From JANSYL01 sp963921255 (lineage in GTDB: Bacteria > Pseudomonadota > Alphaproteobacteria > Rhodobacterales > Rhodobacteraceae), in contig CAWUEW020000003.1 of the NCBI GenBank assembly GCA_963921255.3, positions 186,001-250,000 on the forward strand: a DNA stretch of 64,000 nucleotides, written 5' to 3'. The translations under genes and the position numbers were made by a program. Under the pieces are notes generated by a model that was not told the DNA's origin, made no database searches, and saw only the letters and a program-made list of their open reading frames with translations. This document shows positions 43,415 through 50,422 of this stretch, in pieces (the first letter of the stretch is position 1; every line of letters begins with the position of its first letter).

Positions 43415-44320
43415 ATGCCCCTAAGCCCCGATCAACAGGCCGAGATCGAAGCCGCCCGCGCTGACCCGCAGCCGACGCTGCGCGCGGTGAGCCCCGGGAT
43501 GGAGGCGCATCTCTACAAGGCGGTGCCGGTGCTGGATCACGGCTTTGTCCGGGTGATCGACTATATGGGCGATGATGCTGCGATCGTGCAGGCGGCGCGC
43601 GTCAGCTATGGCGCGGGCACGAAGAAAGCGCGCGATGACAGCGGGTTGATCCGCTATCTGATGCGCCATTGGCATTCGACCCCGTTCGAGATGTGCGAAA
43701 TCAAGCTGCACGTGAAACTGCCGGTCTTTGTCGCACGCCAGTGGATCCGCCACCGGACGGCGAATGTGAACGAGTATTCCGCGCGCTATTCCATCCTCGA
43801 TCGGGAGTTTTACATTCCGGCGCCCGAGCATCTGGCCGCGCAGTCCACGGTGAACAATCAAGGTCGCGGTGCGGTGCTGGACGGGGCCGAGGCGGCCCGG
43901 GTCCTGGAGATGCTCAAGGCCGATGCCGGCCGTGCCTATGACCACTACGAGGAGATGCTGAGCCAGGACGGCCAGCAGGGCCTGGCCCGGGAACTGGCAC
44001 GGATGAACCTGCCTGCGAATGTCTACACACAATGGTATTGGAAGGTGGACCTGCACAACCTGTTCCACTTCCTGCGGCTTCGGGCCGATGCCCATGCCCA
44101 GTACGAGATCCGGGTGTACGCCGACGCGATTTGCGAGATGGTGAAGGATTGGGTCCCGGCGGTGTATGGCGCGTTCGAGGATTATCGGATGGGCGGCGTC
44201 ACCCTCAGCGCCAAGGGGGTCGAGGTCTTGAAACGCCGGTTGGCCGGGGAAGACGTCACGCAGGAAAGCTCGGGCATGAGCATGGGCGAATGGCGCGAGT
44301 TCGTCGGGGTGTTTGAGTAG
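43415..44320 (+). CDS. thyX: FAD-dependent thymidylate synthase
   Basis: A 301-residue flavin-dependent thymidylate synthase. The ThyX motif RHRTANVNEYSAR lies at residues about 112-124. ARVSYGAGTKKARDDSGLIR and YWKVDLHNLFHFLRLR are further family segments. It makes dTMP from dUMP using methylenetetrahydrofolate and NAD(P)H; no thyA gene is in view. ATG 43415 is chosen because GGAGG lies just upstream and the family N-terminus begins here; the frame is open to 43340. Confidence 0.93.
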   Translation: MPLSPDQQAEIEAARADPQPTLRAVSPGMEAHLYKAVPVLDHGFVRVIDYMGDDAAIVQAARVSYGAGTKKARDDSGLIRYLMRHWHSTPFEMCEIKLHVKLPVFVARQWIRHRTANVNEYSARYSILDREFYIPAPEHLAAQSTVNNQGRGAVLDGAEAARVLEMLKADAGRAYDHYEEMLSQDGQQGLARELARMNLPANVYTQWYWKVDLHNLFHFLRLRADAHAQYEIRVYADAICEMVKDWVPAVYGAFEDYRMGGVTLSAKGVEVLKRRLAGEDVTQESSGMSMGEWREFVGVFE

Positions 44321-44348
44321 GGCTCAAAACCGCGCGCCGCGCCGGACC

Positions 44349-44645
44349 TCACCACATGATCGATTGACCGGTTTGTCGTGCCGACAGCCAGGCGGCGGCT
44401 TGCATATCGGTGACCAGGTCGGCGTTGCCCGCCTCCCATGCTTCAAAGGCCAGGACGGCGGCGGCCATTTGGGCGGCGCGGGCCGGCGTGCCTTCGGGGG
44501 CTAGGTCGAAACTTGGAGCGAAATAGGTGTGCACGGCGTTCGTACTTTCGGCGCAGGTTGTCACCTCCTGCATGGTTGGGTGACGGATGTCGAGGATGGC
44601 GTCGCAGAGATAGAGATTGGCGAGCACGGCGAGGAATTCGGGCAT
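44349..44645 (-). CDS. Small hypothetical protein, tandem paralogue B
   Basis: A 98-residue protein with a hydrophobic N-terminus (MPEFLAVLANLYLCDAILDI), two cysteines and the segment VHTYFAPSFDLAPEGTPARA. It is clearly paralogous to the next gene on this strand: PEFLAVLANLYLCDA versus SEFLAILALYYMCDA, and TYFAPSFDLAPEGTPAR versus TYFVPDFDLAPEGSLAR. GGAGG precedes the ATG. No known domain; the N-terminus might be a signal or an amphipathic helix. Function unknown. Confidence 0.65.
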   Translation of the reverse strand: MPEFLAVLANLYLCDAILDIRHPTMQEVTTCAESTNAVHTYFAPSFDLAPEGTPARAAQMAAAVLAFEAWEAGNADLVTDMQAAAWLSARQTGQSIMW

Positions 44646-44672
44646 GACGGGCCTCCTGTATCTGCGGTTGGA

Positions 44673-44966
44673 TCAGCTGCGCGTGGCGGGCACACCGCGG
44701 ACGGTGTTCCAGGCGTCTTGCCGCATCTCGGTGACGAGATCGGGGTTCGCGGCCTGCCAGGCGCGGAATGCGACATAGGCCTCGGTCATCTGCTCGAACC
44801 GGGCCAGCGAGCCTTCGGGTGCCAGATCGAAATCGGGGACGAAATAGGTTTTGACGCTGTCGTAGGTTTGGGTGCAGGCCTGCACCTCTTCCATCGACAT
44901 GGGCCGCGTGACCGCCGTGGCGTCGCACATGTAGTAAAGGGCCAGGATCGCCAAGAATTCTGACAT
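44673..44966 (-). CDS. Small hypothetical protein, tandem paralogue A
   Basis: A 97-residue protein starting MSEFLAILALYYMCDATAVT, with AAAGGAG just upstream of the ATG at 44966; a longer frame upstream lacks a ribosome site. It shares the whole plan of its downstream neighbour: hydrophobic start with one cysteine, QACTQTYDSV with a second, then FDLAPEGSLARFEQMTEAYV and a tryptophan-containing C-terminus. The two genes are 27 bases apart and arose by duplication. No family is recognised. Confidence 0.65.
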   Translation of the reverse strand: MSEFLAILALYYMCDATAVTRPMSMEEVQACTQTYDSVKTYFVPDFDLAPEGSLARFEQMTEAYVAFRAWQAANPDLVTEMRQDAWNTVRGVPATRS

Positions 44967-45110
44967 TGCACCGCTCCTTTCCGTATCCGGTCGGGCGGTG
45001 GCGAACGCGATGGGAGAACGGGGCAATGGGAGGGGCCACCCCGTCAGATGCGGCCGTCACCTCCCAAAATGTCGTGACCTCAGCGTACCCCGGATTTCAC
45101 GTCGAAACGC

Positions 45111-45136
45111 AAAACAGGCCGGGACATCCCGGCCTG
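45111..45136 (-). terminator. Intrinsic terminator of the cold-shock gene
   Basis: Reading the minus strand, CAGGCCGGG pairs perfectly over nine bases with CCCGGCCTG across a 4-base loop and is followed by TTTT. It lies 91 bases after the stop of the cold-shock protein gene. Confidence 0.85.
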
Positions 45137-45226
45137 CGAGGGTGCAAAACGGGCAAATGCCCAAAAATTATGCTGCAAGTGCGAAAAATGCTGCAATGCA
45201 GAAAGAGTGCGCGTTGTCGCGTCCGC

Positions 45227-45433
45227 TCAGAGCTTCGTCAGCTCCACCGCCGAGGCGCGGCCGTCCCGGCCATAGCGCAGCTCGTAGCTGACCTTGGTGT
45301 TGTCGGGCAGCCCGGTCATGCCGGCGCGTTCGACGGCAGAGATGTGTACGAAAACGTCTTTGCCGCCATCATCGGGGGCAATGAAACCATAACCTTTGGT
45401 GGTGTTGAACCATTTCACGGTGCCAGTGGGCAT
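45227..45433 (-). CDS. Cold-shock domain protein
   Basis: A 68-residue CspA-type protein. TGTVKWFNTTKGYGFIAPDD contains RNP1 (KGYGFI) and DVFVHISAVERAGM contains RNP2 (VFVHI). It binds single-stranded RNA or DNA as a chaperone. A single-gene unit is indicated by a strong terminator downstream and a divergent gene upstream. The 219-base region before its start is longer than needed for a promoter and could include the structured leader common in cold-shock mRNAs, but no cold-box was recognised. Confidence 0.93.
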   Translation of the reverse strand: MPTGTVKWFNTTKGYGFIAPDDGGKDVFVHISAVERAGMTGLPDNTKVSYELRYGRDGRASAVELTKL

Positions 45434-45652
45434 CGGTCTTTCCTTCTCAAGTCCTTTCCCGCCCGCAGAAGTGCGACGGTGCGGTGCTGCAGGAACAAGT
45501 GACCAATGTGGTGGCTTCTACATACGGGCCGGTTCACAAGCACAACCTGTTTCACAGCAAAAAGCATGGCGCACCGGATGCGAATTACAAGTAAAACACC
45601 TTCAAACGGTCAGGATTGCCGTGATTTTGCGCGACATGCGGGAGGGGTGGGC

Positions 45653-45979
45653 ATGATACACATCTACGGGTTGAAAAACTGTGACACTTGCCGGAAGGCC
45701 GCAAAGGCGCTGGCAGCCGCGGGGCGGGAGGCCGTCCTGATCGACGTGCGGGCCACGCCACTGGATTCGGAGCGGCTTGGCCAGTTTTTGGACGCGTTCG
45801 GCGACGACCTTGTCAACCGGAGGTCGACCACGTGGCGCGGATTGTCGGAGGACGCCCGCGCGCAATCGCCGGAGGCGCTTTTGACGGCGCATCCGGCGTT
45901 GATGAAGCGACCGGTCATCGAGACCGGCGGGGCGCTTTACCTCGGTTGGGGCGCGGCGGCCAAATCTGCGCTGCTGTAG
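45653..45979 (+). CDS. ArsC/Spx family thioredoxin-fold protein
   Basis: A 108-residue protein. MIHIYGLKNCDTCRKAAKAL carries the CxxC motif at residues 10-13, and STTWRGLS, HPALMKRPVIETGGALYLGW follow the ArsC/YffB pattern, in which the basic residue before PVI helps bind the substrate. Such proteins are glutathione-dependent reductases or regulators; arsenate reduction is not established for this subgroup. GGGAGGGG precedes the ATG at 45653. Its last 43 bases overlap the end of the convergent DoxX gene. Confidence 0.8.
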   Translation: MIHIYGLKNCDTCRKAAKALAAAGREAVLIDVRATPLDSERLGQFLDAFGDDLVNRRSTTWRGLSEDARAQSPEALLTAHPALMKRPVIETGGALYLGWGAAAKSALL

Positions 45980-46521
45980 CGACGCCCCAGAAGCGCATCG
46001 ACCGAGATCGGGCCGGCGCCGCGCAGCACGATCACCGCCAGCAAGAAGACCCAGAACGCCCGTTGATCGAGGATGGCCGAGTCCGAGATACGGTCGAACC
46101 AGGAGCCAATGGTCGTGGCGTCTGCGTGGTGACCAACGATATCAACGTAACTTTGCACAAAGACCACGCCGATCATGCCCAACGCGGCCAGTCGGGTGAA
46201 CAGACCAACCAGGATCAGGGCGGGAAGGATGAACTCGGCCCAGGTGCCTGCGACGGCGATCAGTTTCGGAAACAAACCCAAGGCCGAAGGGTCGTAGCCA
46301 ACCGCGTCGAAGATGCGCGGCGTGATCTGGGTGTAGGCGCCGAAGCTCAGATTGATGAACCCGAAGAACCCGTCGCCCAACTTGGTCATACCGGCGTTCC
46401 AGTAATACACCATCAGGGTTGCGGCAAAAACAAAGCGGGCAAGGGTCGGGATCAGGATTGGAGCAAGTTGCGCTTCGAGCGCGGCGAAGATCCGGTTGTG
46501 GAGAGAAATGAGCGCATTCAT
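45937..46521 (-). CDS. DoxX family membrane protein of the bufferin-type operon
   Basis: A 194-residue membrane protein with four to five hydrophobic segments (LARFVFAATLMVYYWNAGMT; GTWAEFILPALILVGLFTRL). DoxX-like genes commonly close bufferin operons, where the product may serve in redox or export steps; the exact role is unsettled. It follows the DUF2063 gene by 11 bases. Its C-terminal coding end overlaps the convergent ArsC/Spx-like gene. Confidence 0.85.
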   Translation of the reverse strand: MNALISLHNRIFAALEAQLAPILIPTLARFVFAATLMVYYWNAGMTKLGDGFFGFINLSFGAYTQITPRIFDAVGYDPSALGLFPKLIAVAGTWAEFILPALILVGLFTRLAALGMIGVVFVQSYVDIVGHHADATTIGSWFDRISDSAILDQRAFWVFLLAVIVLRGAGPISVDALLGRRYSSADLAAAPQPR

Positions 46522-46532
46522 GGCGGGGTCCT

Positions 46533-47276
46533 TTAGGCGGCGTCCAGCGTCAGCGCGCCGGTGGTGAGAAACAGGGTCAAAAGCGTTGAGACATCGGCCG
46601 TTGCATCAATGGCCAGGGTCGCTGTCATGGCCTCGGCCAAGGTCAACTTGCCCTTGAGATGGCGGGCGAAGGTAAACCCGCCAAGCGGCAGGAGATGCGG
46701 GGCCGGGTCGAACTGCGGGCGCGAGATCAGAACATCCTGCGCTGTGGCGCCTGGCTTGGGTGCCCCGGCCTCGGCGTTGAACCGCCAGATGTCGTAGGCC
46801 GCAAACCGCGACCGCAGGATCAGCGTGGCGGGCGACAGGCGCGGGCGCAGTTCAAGCACCTGGGCCGGGTCCAACCCGACAACGGACAGCGGCGTCACAT
46901 CGGCCGCGTGGTAGGATTGGCGCAACCCCAGATCCAGCCGAGCCACATCCGGCAGATAAGGCAGGTGTGAGACGGGATCGAACCCGGCCAGAAATCCCGG
47001 GAATTTGCCCCCATAGGTGGCAAGGCGCGGGTCCTCCGGCGGGTGGGCGCGCAGAAACACGCCGGCCATGGCTTTGAAGAAGTCGTCGCCGACCAGCTTG
47101 CGAACGGTCGGGAAACCGGTCGCGAGGGCCTCGGTCAAGCTGACGGCCACGTTGTTGCGGTAGACATCGAACCGTTTTCCGGCGGGGCCACCGAACGGGT
47201 TTTCCAAGCCGTCCGGAACAGGCAGTTCGGAGGTGAAGATCGCTTGGGTGAACTCTGTTTGCGATACAGGTGTCAT
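46533..47276 (-). CDS. bufC: BufC-like DUF2063 partner protein of the MNIO enzyme
   Basis: A 247-residue protein. RFDVYRNNVAVSLTEALATG and LVGDDFFKAMAGVFLRAHPP, then LPYLPDVARLDLGLRQSYHA, are the N-terminal DUF2063 signature. Such proteins bind the leader of the precursor peptide and present it to the DUF692 enzyme. Its start (47276) overlaps the stop of the upstream enzyme gene by four bases (ATGA), so the two subunits are made together. The C-terminal half, which is variable in the family, forms the wing that contacts the precursor. Confidence 0.85.
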   Translation of the reverse strand: MTPVSQTEFTQAIFTSELPVPDGLENPFGGPAGKRFDVYRNNVAVSLTEALATGFPTVRKLVGDDFFKAMAGVFLRAHPPEDPRLATYGGKFPGFLAGFDPVSHLPYLPDVARLDLGLRQSYHAADVTPLSVVGLDPAQVLELRPRLSPATLILRSRFAAYDIWRFNAEAGAPKPGATAQDVLISRPQFDPAPHLLPLGGFTFARHLKGKLTLAEAMTATLAIDATADVSTLLTLFLTTGALTLDAA

Positions 47277-48145
47277 GCTGTCACCTCCGCATGGGACAAG
47301 ATGGCCGCGGCCCGCGCCGCTTCGTCGATCAATTCGCTTAGCGGGGGCACGTCGGTGTCCCATTCGATCAAGGTCGGGCGGGGGCCGGTGCGGGCGATTG
47401 TGTGTTCGTAAAGGCTCCAGACCGGATCGACGACCGGGGCGCCATGACTGTCGATCAGAAGCGGATGACCGTGGTCATCCTCGTCCTCATCGTGGCCCCC
47501 GAGATGGATTTCCCCGACATGGGACACAGGAAACGCATCGATATAGGCGTCCGGCGCATAGCCTTGGTTGGTGGCCGAGACAAAGACGTTGTTGACGTCC
47601 AGCAAAAGGCCACAGCCGGTGCGACGGGCAATTTCGTCCAGGAAAGCGACTTCGGTCATATCGCTTTCGGCGAAAGTCAGGTAGGTCGACGGGTTTTCAA
47701 GCAGCATGCGGCGGCCAAGGGCGTTCTGCACCTGGTCGATGTGATCTGCCACGCGGGTCAGGGTTGCCTTGGTATAGGGCAGGGGCAGCAGGTCATTGAG
47801 ATAGCCGACGTCGTGGCTGGACCATGCAAGGTGTTCGGAAAAACTGGCGGGGTTCAGCCAATCGCACAGGCGGCGGAGCCGGGCCAGGTGGTCGCAATCC
47901 AGCGGGCCTTCGCCGCCGATCGACAAGCCGACCCCATGCACCGAGATCGGAAATCGTTCTGCAAGGGCGCGCAGTTGGGCCAGCGGACGGCCGCCATCGC
48001 CCATGTAGTTCTCCGCGTGCACCTCCAGCCAGGTCACAGGTCCCTGGTGGTCTACGAGCCCATCGAAGTGCTGCGCCTTGTAGCCGATGCCCGCGCTGTG
48101 CGGCAGGGCGTGTTGGGGGCTGGCATCAAGCATATCGGGTCTCAT
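47273..48145 (-). CDS. bufB: BufB-like DUF692 multinuclear non-heme iron oxidase
   Basis: A 290-residue TIM-barrel protein of the MNIO (DUF692, MbnB-related) family. Likely metal ligands are all present: His26 (KAQHFDG), Glu41 and the ENY segment, His70 (SVHGVGLS), Glu104-His105 (SEHLAW), Glu150-Asn151 (LLENPSTY), Asp183 and Asn186 (LLDVNNVF), Glu212-His214 (GEIHLGGH), His234 and Glu261. The enzymes oxidise cysteine side chains of a precursor peptide with a mixed-valent iron cluster. An acidic/histidine insert (DEDEDDHGHP) after the GGH motif is longer than I expect for the family. The genes bufA upstream and bufC downstream complete the system. Confidence 0.9.
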   Translation of the reverse strand: MRPDMLDASPQHALPHSAGIGYKAQHFDGLVDHQGPVTWLEVHAENYMGDGGRPLAQLRALAERFPISVHGVGLSIGGEGPLDCDHLARLRRLCDWLNPASFSEHLAWSSHDVGYLNDLLPLPYTKATLTRVADHIDQVQNALGRRMLLENPSTYLTFAESDMTEVAFLDEIARRTGCGLLLDVNNVFVSATNQGYAPDAYIDAFPVSHVGEIHLGGHDEDEDDHGHPLLIDSHGAPVVDPVWSLYEHTIARTGPRPTLIEWDTDVPPLSELIDEAARAAAILSHAEVTA

Positions 48146-48168
48146 GTCGTGCGCGGATGAATTGGGGT

Positions 48169-48200
48169 GGCTGCCCGGGAGGGGACAAGACCGGGCAGCC
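48169..48200 (-). promoter_or_regulatory. Perfect hairpin between bufA and bufB
   Basis: GGCTGCCCGG (48169-48178) and CCGGGCAGCC (48191-48200) form a 10-base stem with a 12-base loop in the 72-base gap between the precursor and enzyme genes. No U-run follows. It could protect the precursor mRNA or limit readthrough so that the precursor is made in excess. Confidence 0.55.
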
Positions 48201-48217
48201 AGGGGACAAGCTTGGGG

Positions 48218-48610
48218 TTAGCTGTCCAGTGCTTGCGCCAGAGCTTCCGGCGTGATGTAGGTGGCCAGCACGTCGTCCGTCAGGCTGGCGTCATCGGCGG
48301 GCAGGTCGCGGTTGATGGCGATATAACCCAGGTCTTCGAGTTGGCCTTCGGTCGCGCCCATGCGGCCGTCGGGCAATTCAACGTCGTTGCAGGTGCCGGC
48401 GGGAACCAGCGTCCAGGCGTTGCCCTGGTAATCCACGTTCGACGTGCCGGCGCAGGTGGTGCCGGGGCCTGCTGCGCAGTCATTTTCGCCTGCCAGGCTG
48501 ATGCCAAAGCATTTTTCCTGTGCTTGCGCGTCTGCCGGAGCGACGCCATGAGCGGTGACGGCGGCGGTGGCGGCGCCCAGAAGGGCCAGGGACTTGGTTA
48601 CGGTGGTCAT
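48218..48610 (-). CDS. bufA: Bufferin-type RiPP precursor (DUF2282), C-terminally extended
   Basis: A 130-residue precursor. MTTVTKSLALLGAATAAVTA is a cleavable signal peptide ending near ADAQAQ. The core has four cysteines in the DUF2282 pattern: EKCFG (Cys34), ENDCAAG (Cys45), TTCAGTS (Cys53) and AGTCND (Cys74). In characterised bufferins the central cysteines are converted by the MNIO enzyme and the secreted product binds copper. Here about 50 residues (GRMGATEGQLEDLGYIAINR and on to the end) follow the last cysteine, more than in typical members. It is the first gene of the operon. Confidence 0.88.
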   Translation of the reverse strand: MTTVTKSLALLGAATAAVTAHGVAPADAQAQEKCFGISLAGENDCAAGPGTTCAGTSNVDYQGNAWTLVPAGTCNDVELPDGRMGATEGQLEDLGYIAINRDLPADDASLTDDVLATYITPEALAQALDS

Positions 48611-48810
48611 AATCTTGAGCTCCCAAAAGGTGAGGATTGTCGATGTAAACTTCGCCGCCGCGTCATCGGCTGCGGACACTTAGGTTTTCCAACGCGGCAG
48701 GCTGAAACGCCAATCACAGGCCCGTGCCACACGCTCGCGTGAGGCTGCGTCAGCCTGATGTGAGGCGCGTCCGGGCTAAAAAAGTATTTAAAAACAGATA
48801 TATGAGTCGA

Positions 48811-48829
48811 ATTGTGTGCCATTGTGTGC
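48811..48829 (-). promoter_or_regulatory. Direct repeat upstream of the bufferin operon
   Basis: ATTGTGTGC occurs twice, at 48811-48819 and 48821-48829, exactly one helical turn apart. On the minus strand the repeats (GCACACAAT) stand directly before TTCGAC and an AT-rich stretch with TAAATA that could be a -35/-10 pair, about 170-200 bases before bufA. A regulator that binds as a tandem dimer is inferred. The remaining 48611-48970 region has two small hairpins (48730-48741, 48742-48756), TGTAAC at 48851 and 48944 on the plus strand, and no coding signal. Confidence 0.4.
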
Positions 48830-48970
48830 TGTGGCGACTCGCGCTTGAAATGTAACGTTTCGGAGGGAAATCGCCGGAATATTTCACCCTATATGTCAGC
48901 TGAACCGGGGTTTCTTCGACGCAACGAACGGTTATGTGAGACTTGTAACAAAACGCGGTGGAGGCGGCGG

Positions 48971-49339
48971 ATGCGCAACGCAGCATTGATCTTGGGCCTG
49001 ATTGGCGGGCTATGGGCCATGGTCACGGGATTCTTCGTGTATGGCTACGTCGCCTTCATCGATTGGTTCGGCGAAGTGCCGGATGTTGCAAGCCAAGTTG
49101 AATATCCTGTGCTTTTCCAATCGGTCGCGATCATCGCCCCGCTGCTGGCCATCGCAGGGGCCGCGATGGCCCGTGCGCGGGCGCTGTGGGGCGGTATCCT
49201 GCTTCTGGTGGCGACGGGAGGGTTTTTCTACGCGTTTGGAATTGGGGTCTTCACCATCTTCCCGATCGCGTTCTGTGGCATTGCCGGGCTATTGGCGTTG
49301 GCCGCTGGCAAACCGGATGAGGAAAAGGCCCACTTCTAG
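48971..49339 (+). CDS. Small membrane protein divergent from the bufferin operon
   Basis: A 122-residue protein with four hydrophobic segments: NAALILGLIGGLWAMVTGFF, SVAIIAPLLAIAGAAMARAR, WGGILLLVATGGFFYAFGIG and PIAFCGIAGLLALAAGK. The start at 48971 follows GGAGGCGG. The pattern recalls DUF4064-like small membrane proteins, but the match is not firm. It shares its upstream region with bufA, so joint control is possible; no link to copper or RiPP export can be shown. Confidence 0.65.
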   Translation: MRNAALILGLIGGLWAMVTGFFVYGYVAFIDWFGEVPDVASQVEYPVLFQSVAIIAPLLAIAGAAMARARALWGGILLLVATGGFFYAFGIGVFTIFPIAFCGIAGLLALAAGKPDEEKAHF

Positions 49340-49347
49340 GGCGCGGG

Positions 49348-50367
49348 TCAGGCATTGCTGATCTGGATGCAGATGTTCCCAAACGCGGATTGATCTTCCA
49401 ACCGGCGAAACGCTTCGGGTGCGTCGTCGAAGGGCACGATGCTGTCGACGACCGGGTGGATGTCGTGCAGGTCCAGCGCGCGGGCCAGAGCTTCGAGATT
49501 TTGCTTCGGACCGACGGTGACAGCGCGGAGGGTCAACTGCCGGGTCAAAATAGCCGGCAAGAACAACTCGGCGGTGTTGCCGGTGACGTTCCCAATCAAC
49601 AAAATGCTACCGCCGATCCGGGCGGCCTTGATGGATTGGGTCAGCGTGCCAGCCCCACCCAATTCTATCACGCGATCGCATCCAGTCCCGCCCGTGGCAT
49701 CACGCGCCGCCTTGGCCCAATCCGCCGTGAGGGTTCGATCAATCACGACATCCGCCCCAAGCGCCGCCACCTGTTCGGCCCGCGCGGCGGACGAGGTGGT
49801 CACGATCACCCGCGCCCCCGCAGCCTTTGCCAACTGCACCGCCATCAAGGCAACGCCCCCCGTGCCAAGCACCAGCACTGTTTCGCCCGGTTTGATCGCG
49901 GGATCGGCCAGAAGCGCGGTCCAGGCCGTGACGCCCGCGCAGGGCAGGCTCGCAGCCTCGGCATCGCTCAGATGGTCGGGCAGTTTCAAAACGCCGCGCG
50001 CTGGAAACACGCAATGACTAGCCAGAACGCCTTGCACGGGGCCGCCCAGGCGCCCGATCTCTAGATCGAGCGGTGGGGTGCCCCCCTCCCAATTCTGGAA
50101 AAAGGCAGGCGCCACGCGATCGCCGATTGACAGGTCAGCCACACCCGGCCCCACGGCCGCCACCCGCCCCACACCGTCTGACAAGGGGATCAACGGCGGT
50201 TGCACCGCGCGGCCATGTTGGCCGCGGAGCACCACAAGATCGCGATAGTTCAAGGATGCGGCGTGCATCTCCAGCAGCACCTCACCGGGCCCCGGAGCTG
50301 GCGTTGGCCCGTCCAGGCGATGCAGGTTTTCAAACCCGAACCCGTCGATAAAGGACCAGTACTGCAT
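49348..50367 (-). CDS. MDR-type NAD(P)-dependent oxidoreductase
   Basis: A 339-residue medium-chain dehydrogenase/reductase of the quinone oxidoreductase type. An N-terminal GroES-like domain (MHAASLNYRDLVVLRG, LIPLSDGVGRVAAVGPG) precedes a Rossmann domain with VLVLGTGGVALMAVQLAKAA. The usual catalytic zinc cysteine and structural zinc four-cysteine loop are not visible, so it is probably zinc-independent. The substrate is unknown. It is convergent with the membrane protein gene (8 bases apart). Confidence 0.85.
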   Translation of the reverse strand: MQYWSFIDGFGFENLHRLDGPTPAPGPGEVLLEMHAASLNYRDLVVLRGQHGRAVQPPLIPLSDGVGRVAAVGPGVADLSIGDRVAPAFFQNWEGGTPPLDLEIGRLGGPVQGVLASHCVFPARGVLKLPDHLSDAEAASLPCAGVTAWTALLADPAIKPGETVLVLGTGGVALMAVQLAKAAGARVIVTTSSAARAEQVAALGADVVIDRTLTADWAKAARDATGGTGCDRVIELGGAGTLTQSIKAARIGGSILLIGNVTGNTAELFLPAILTRQLTLRAVTVGPKQNLEALARALDLHDIHPVVDSIVPFDDAPEAFRRLEDQSAFGNICIQISNA

Positions 50368-50422
50368 CGCGCGCCTCCCTCGGTCGTCTCAGACTAGGTT
50401 GGGGCGCGATGCAAGACCAGCC

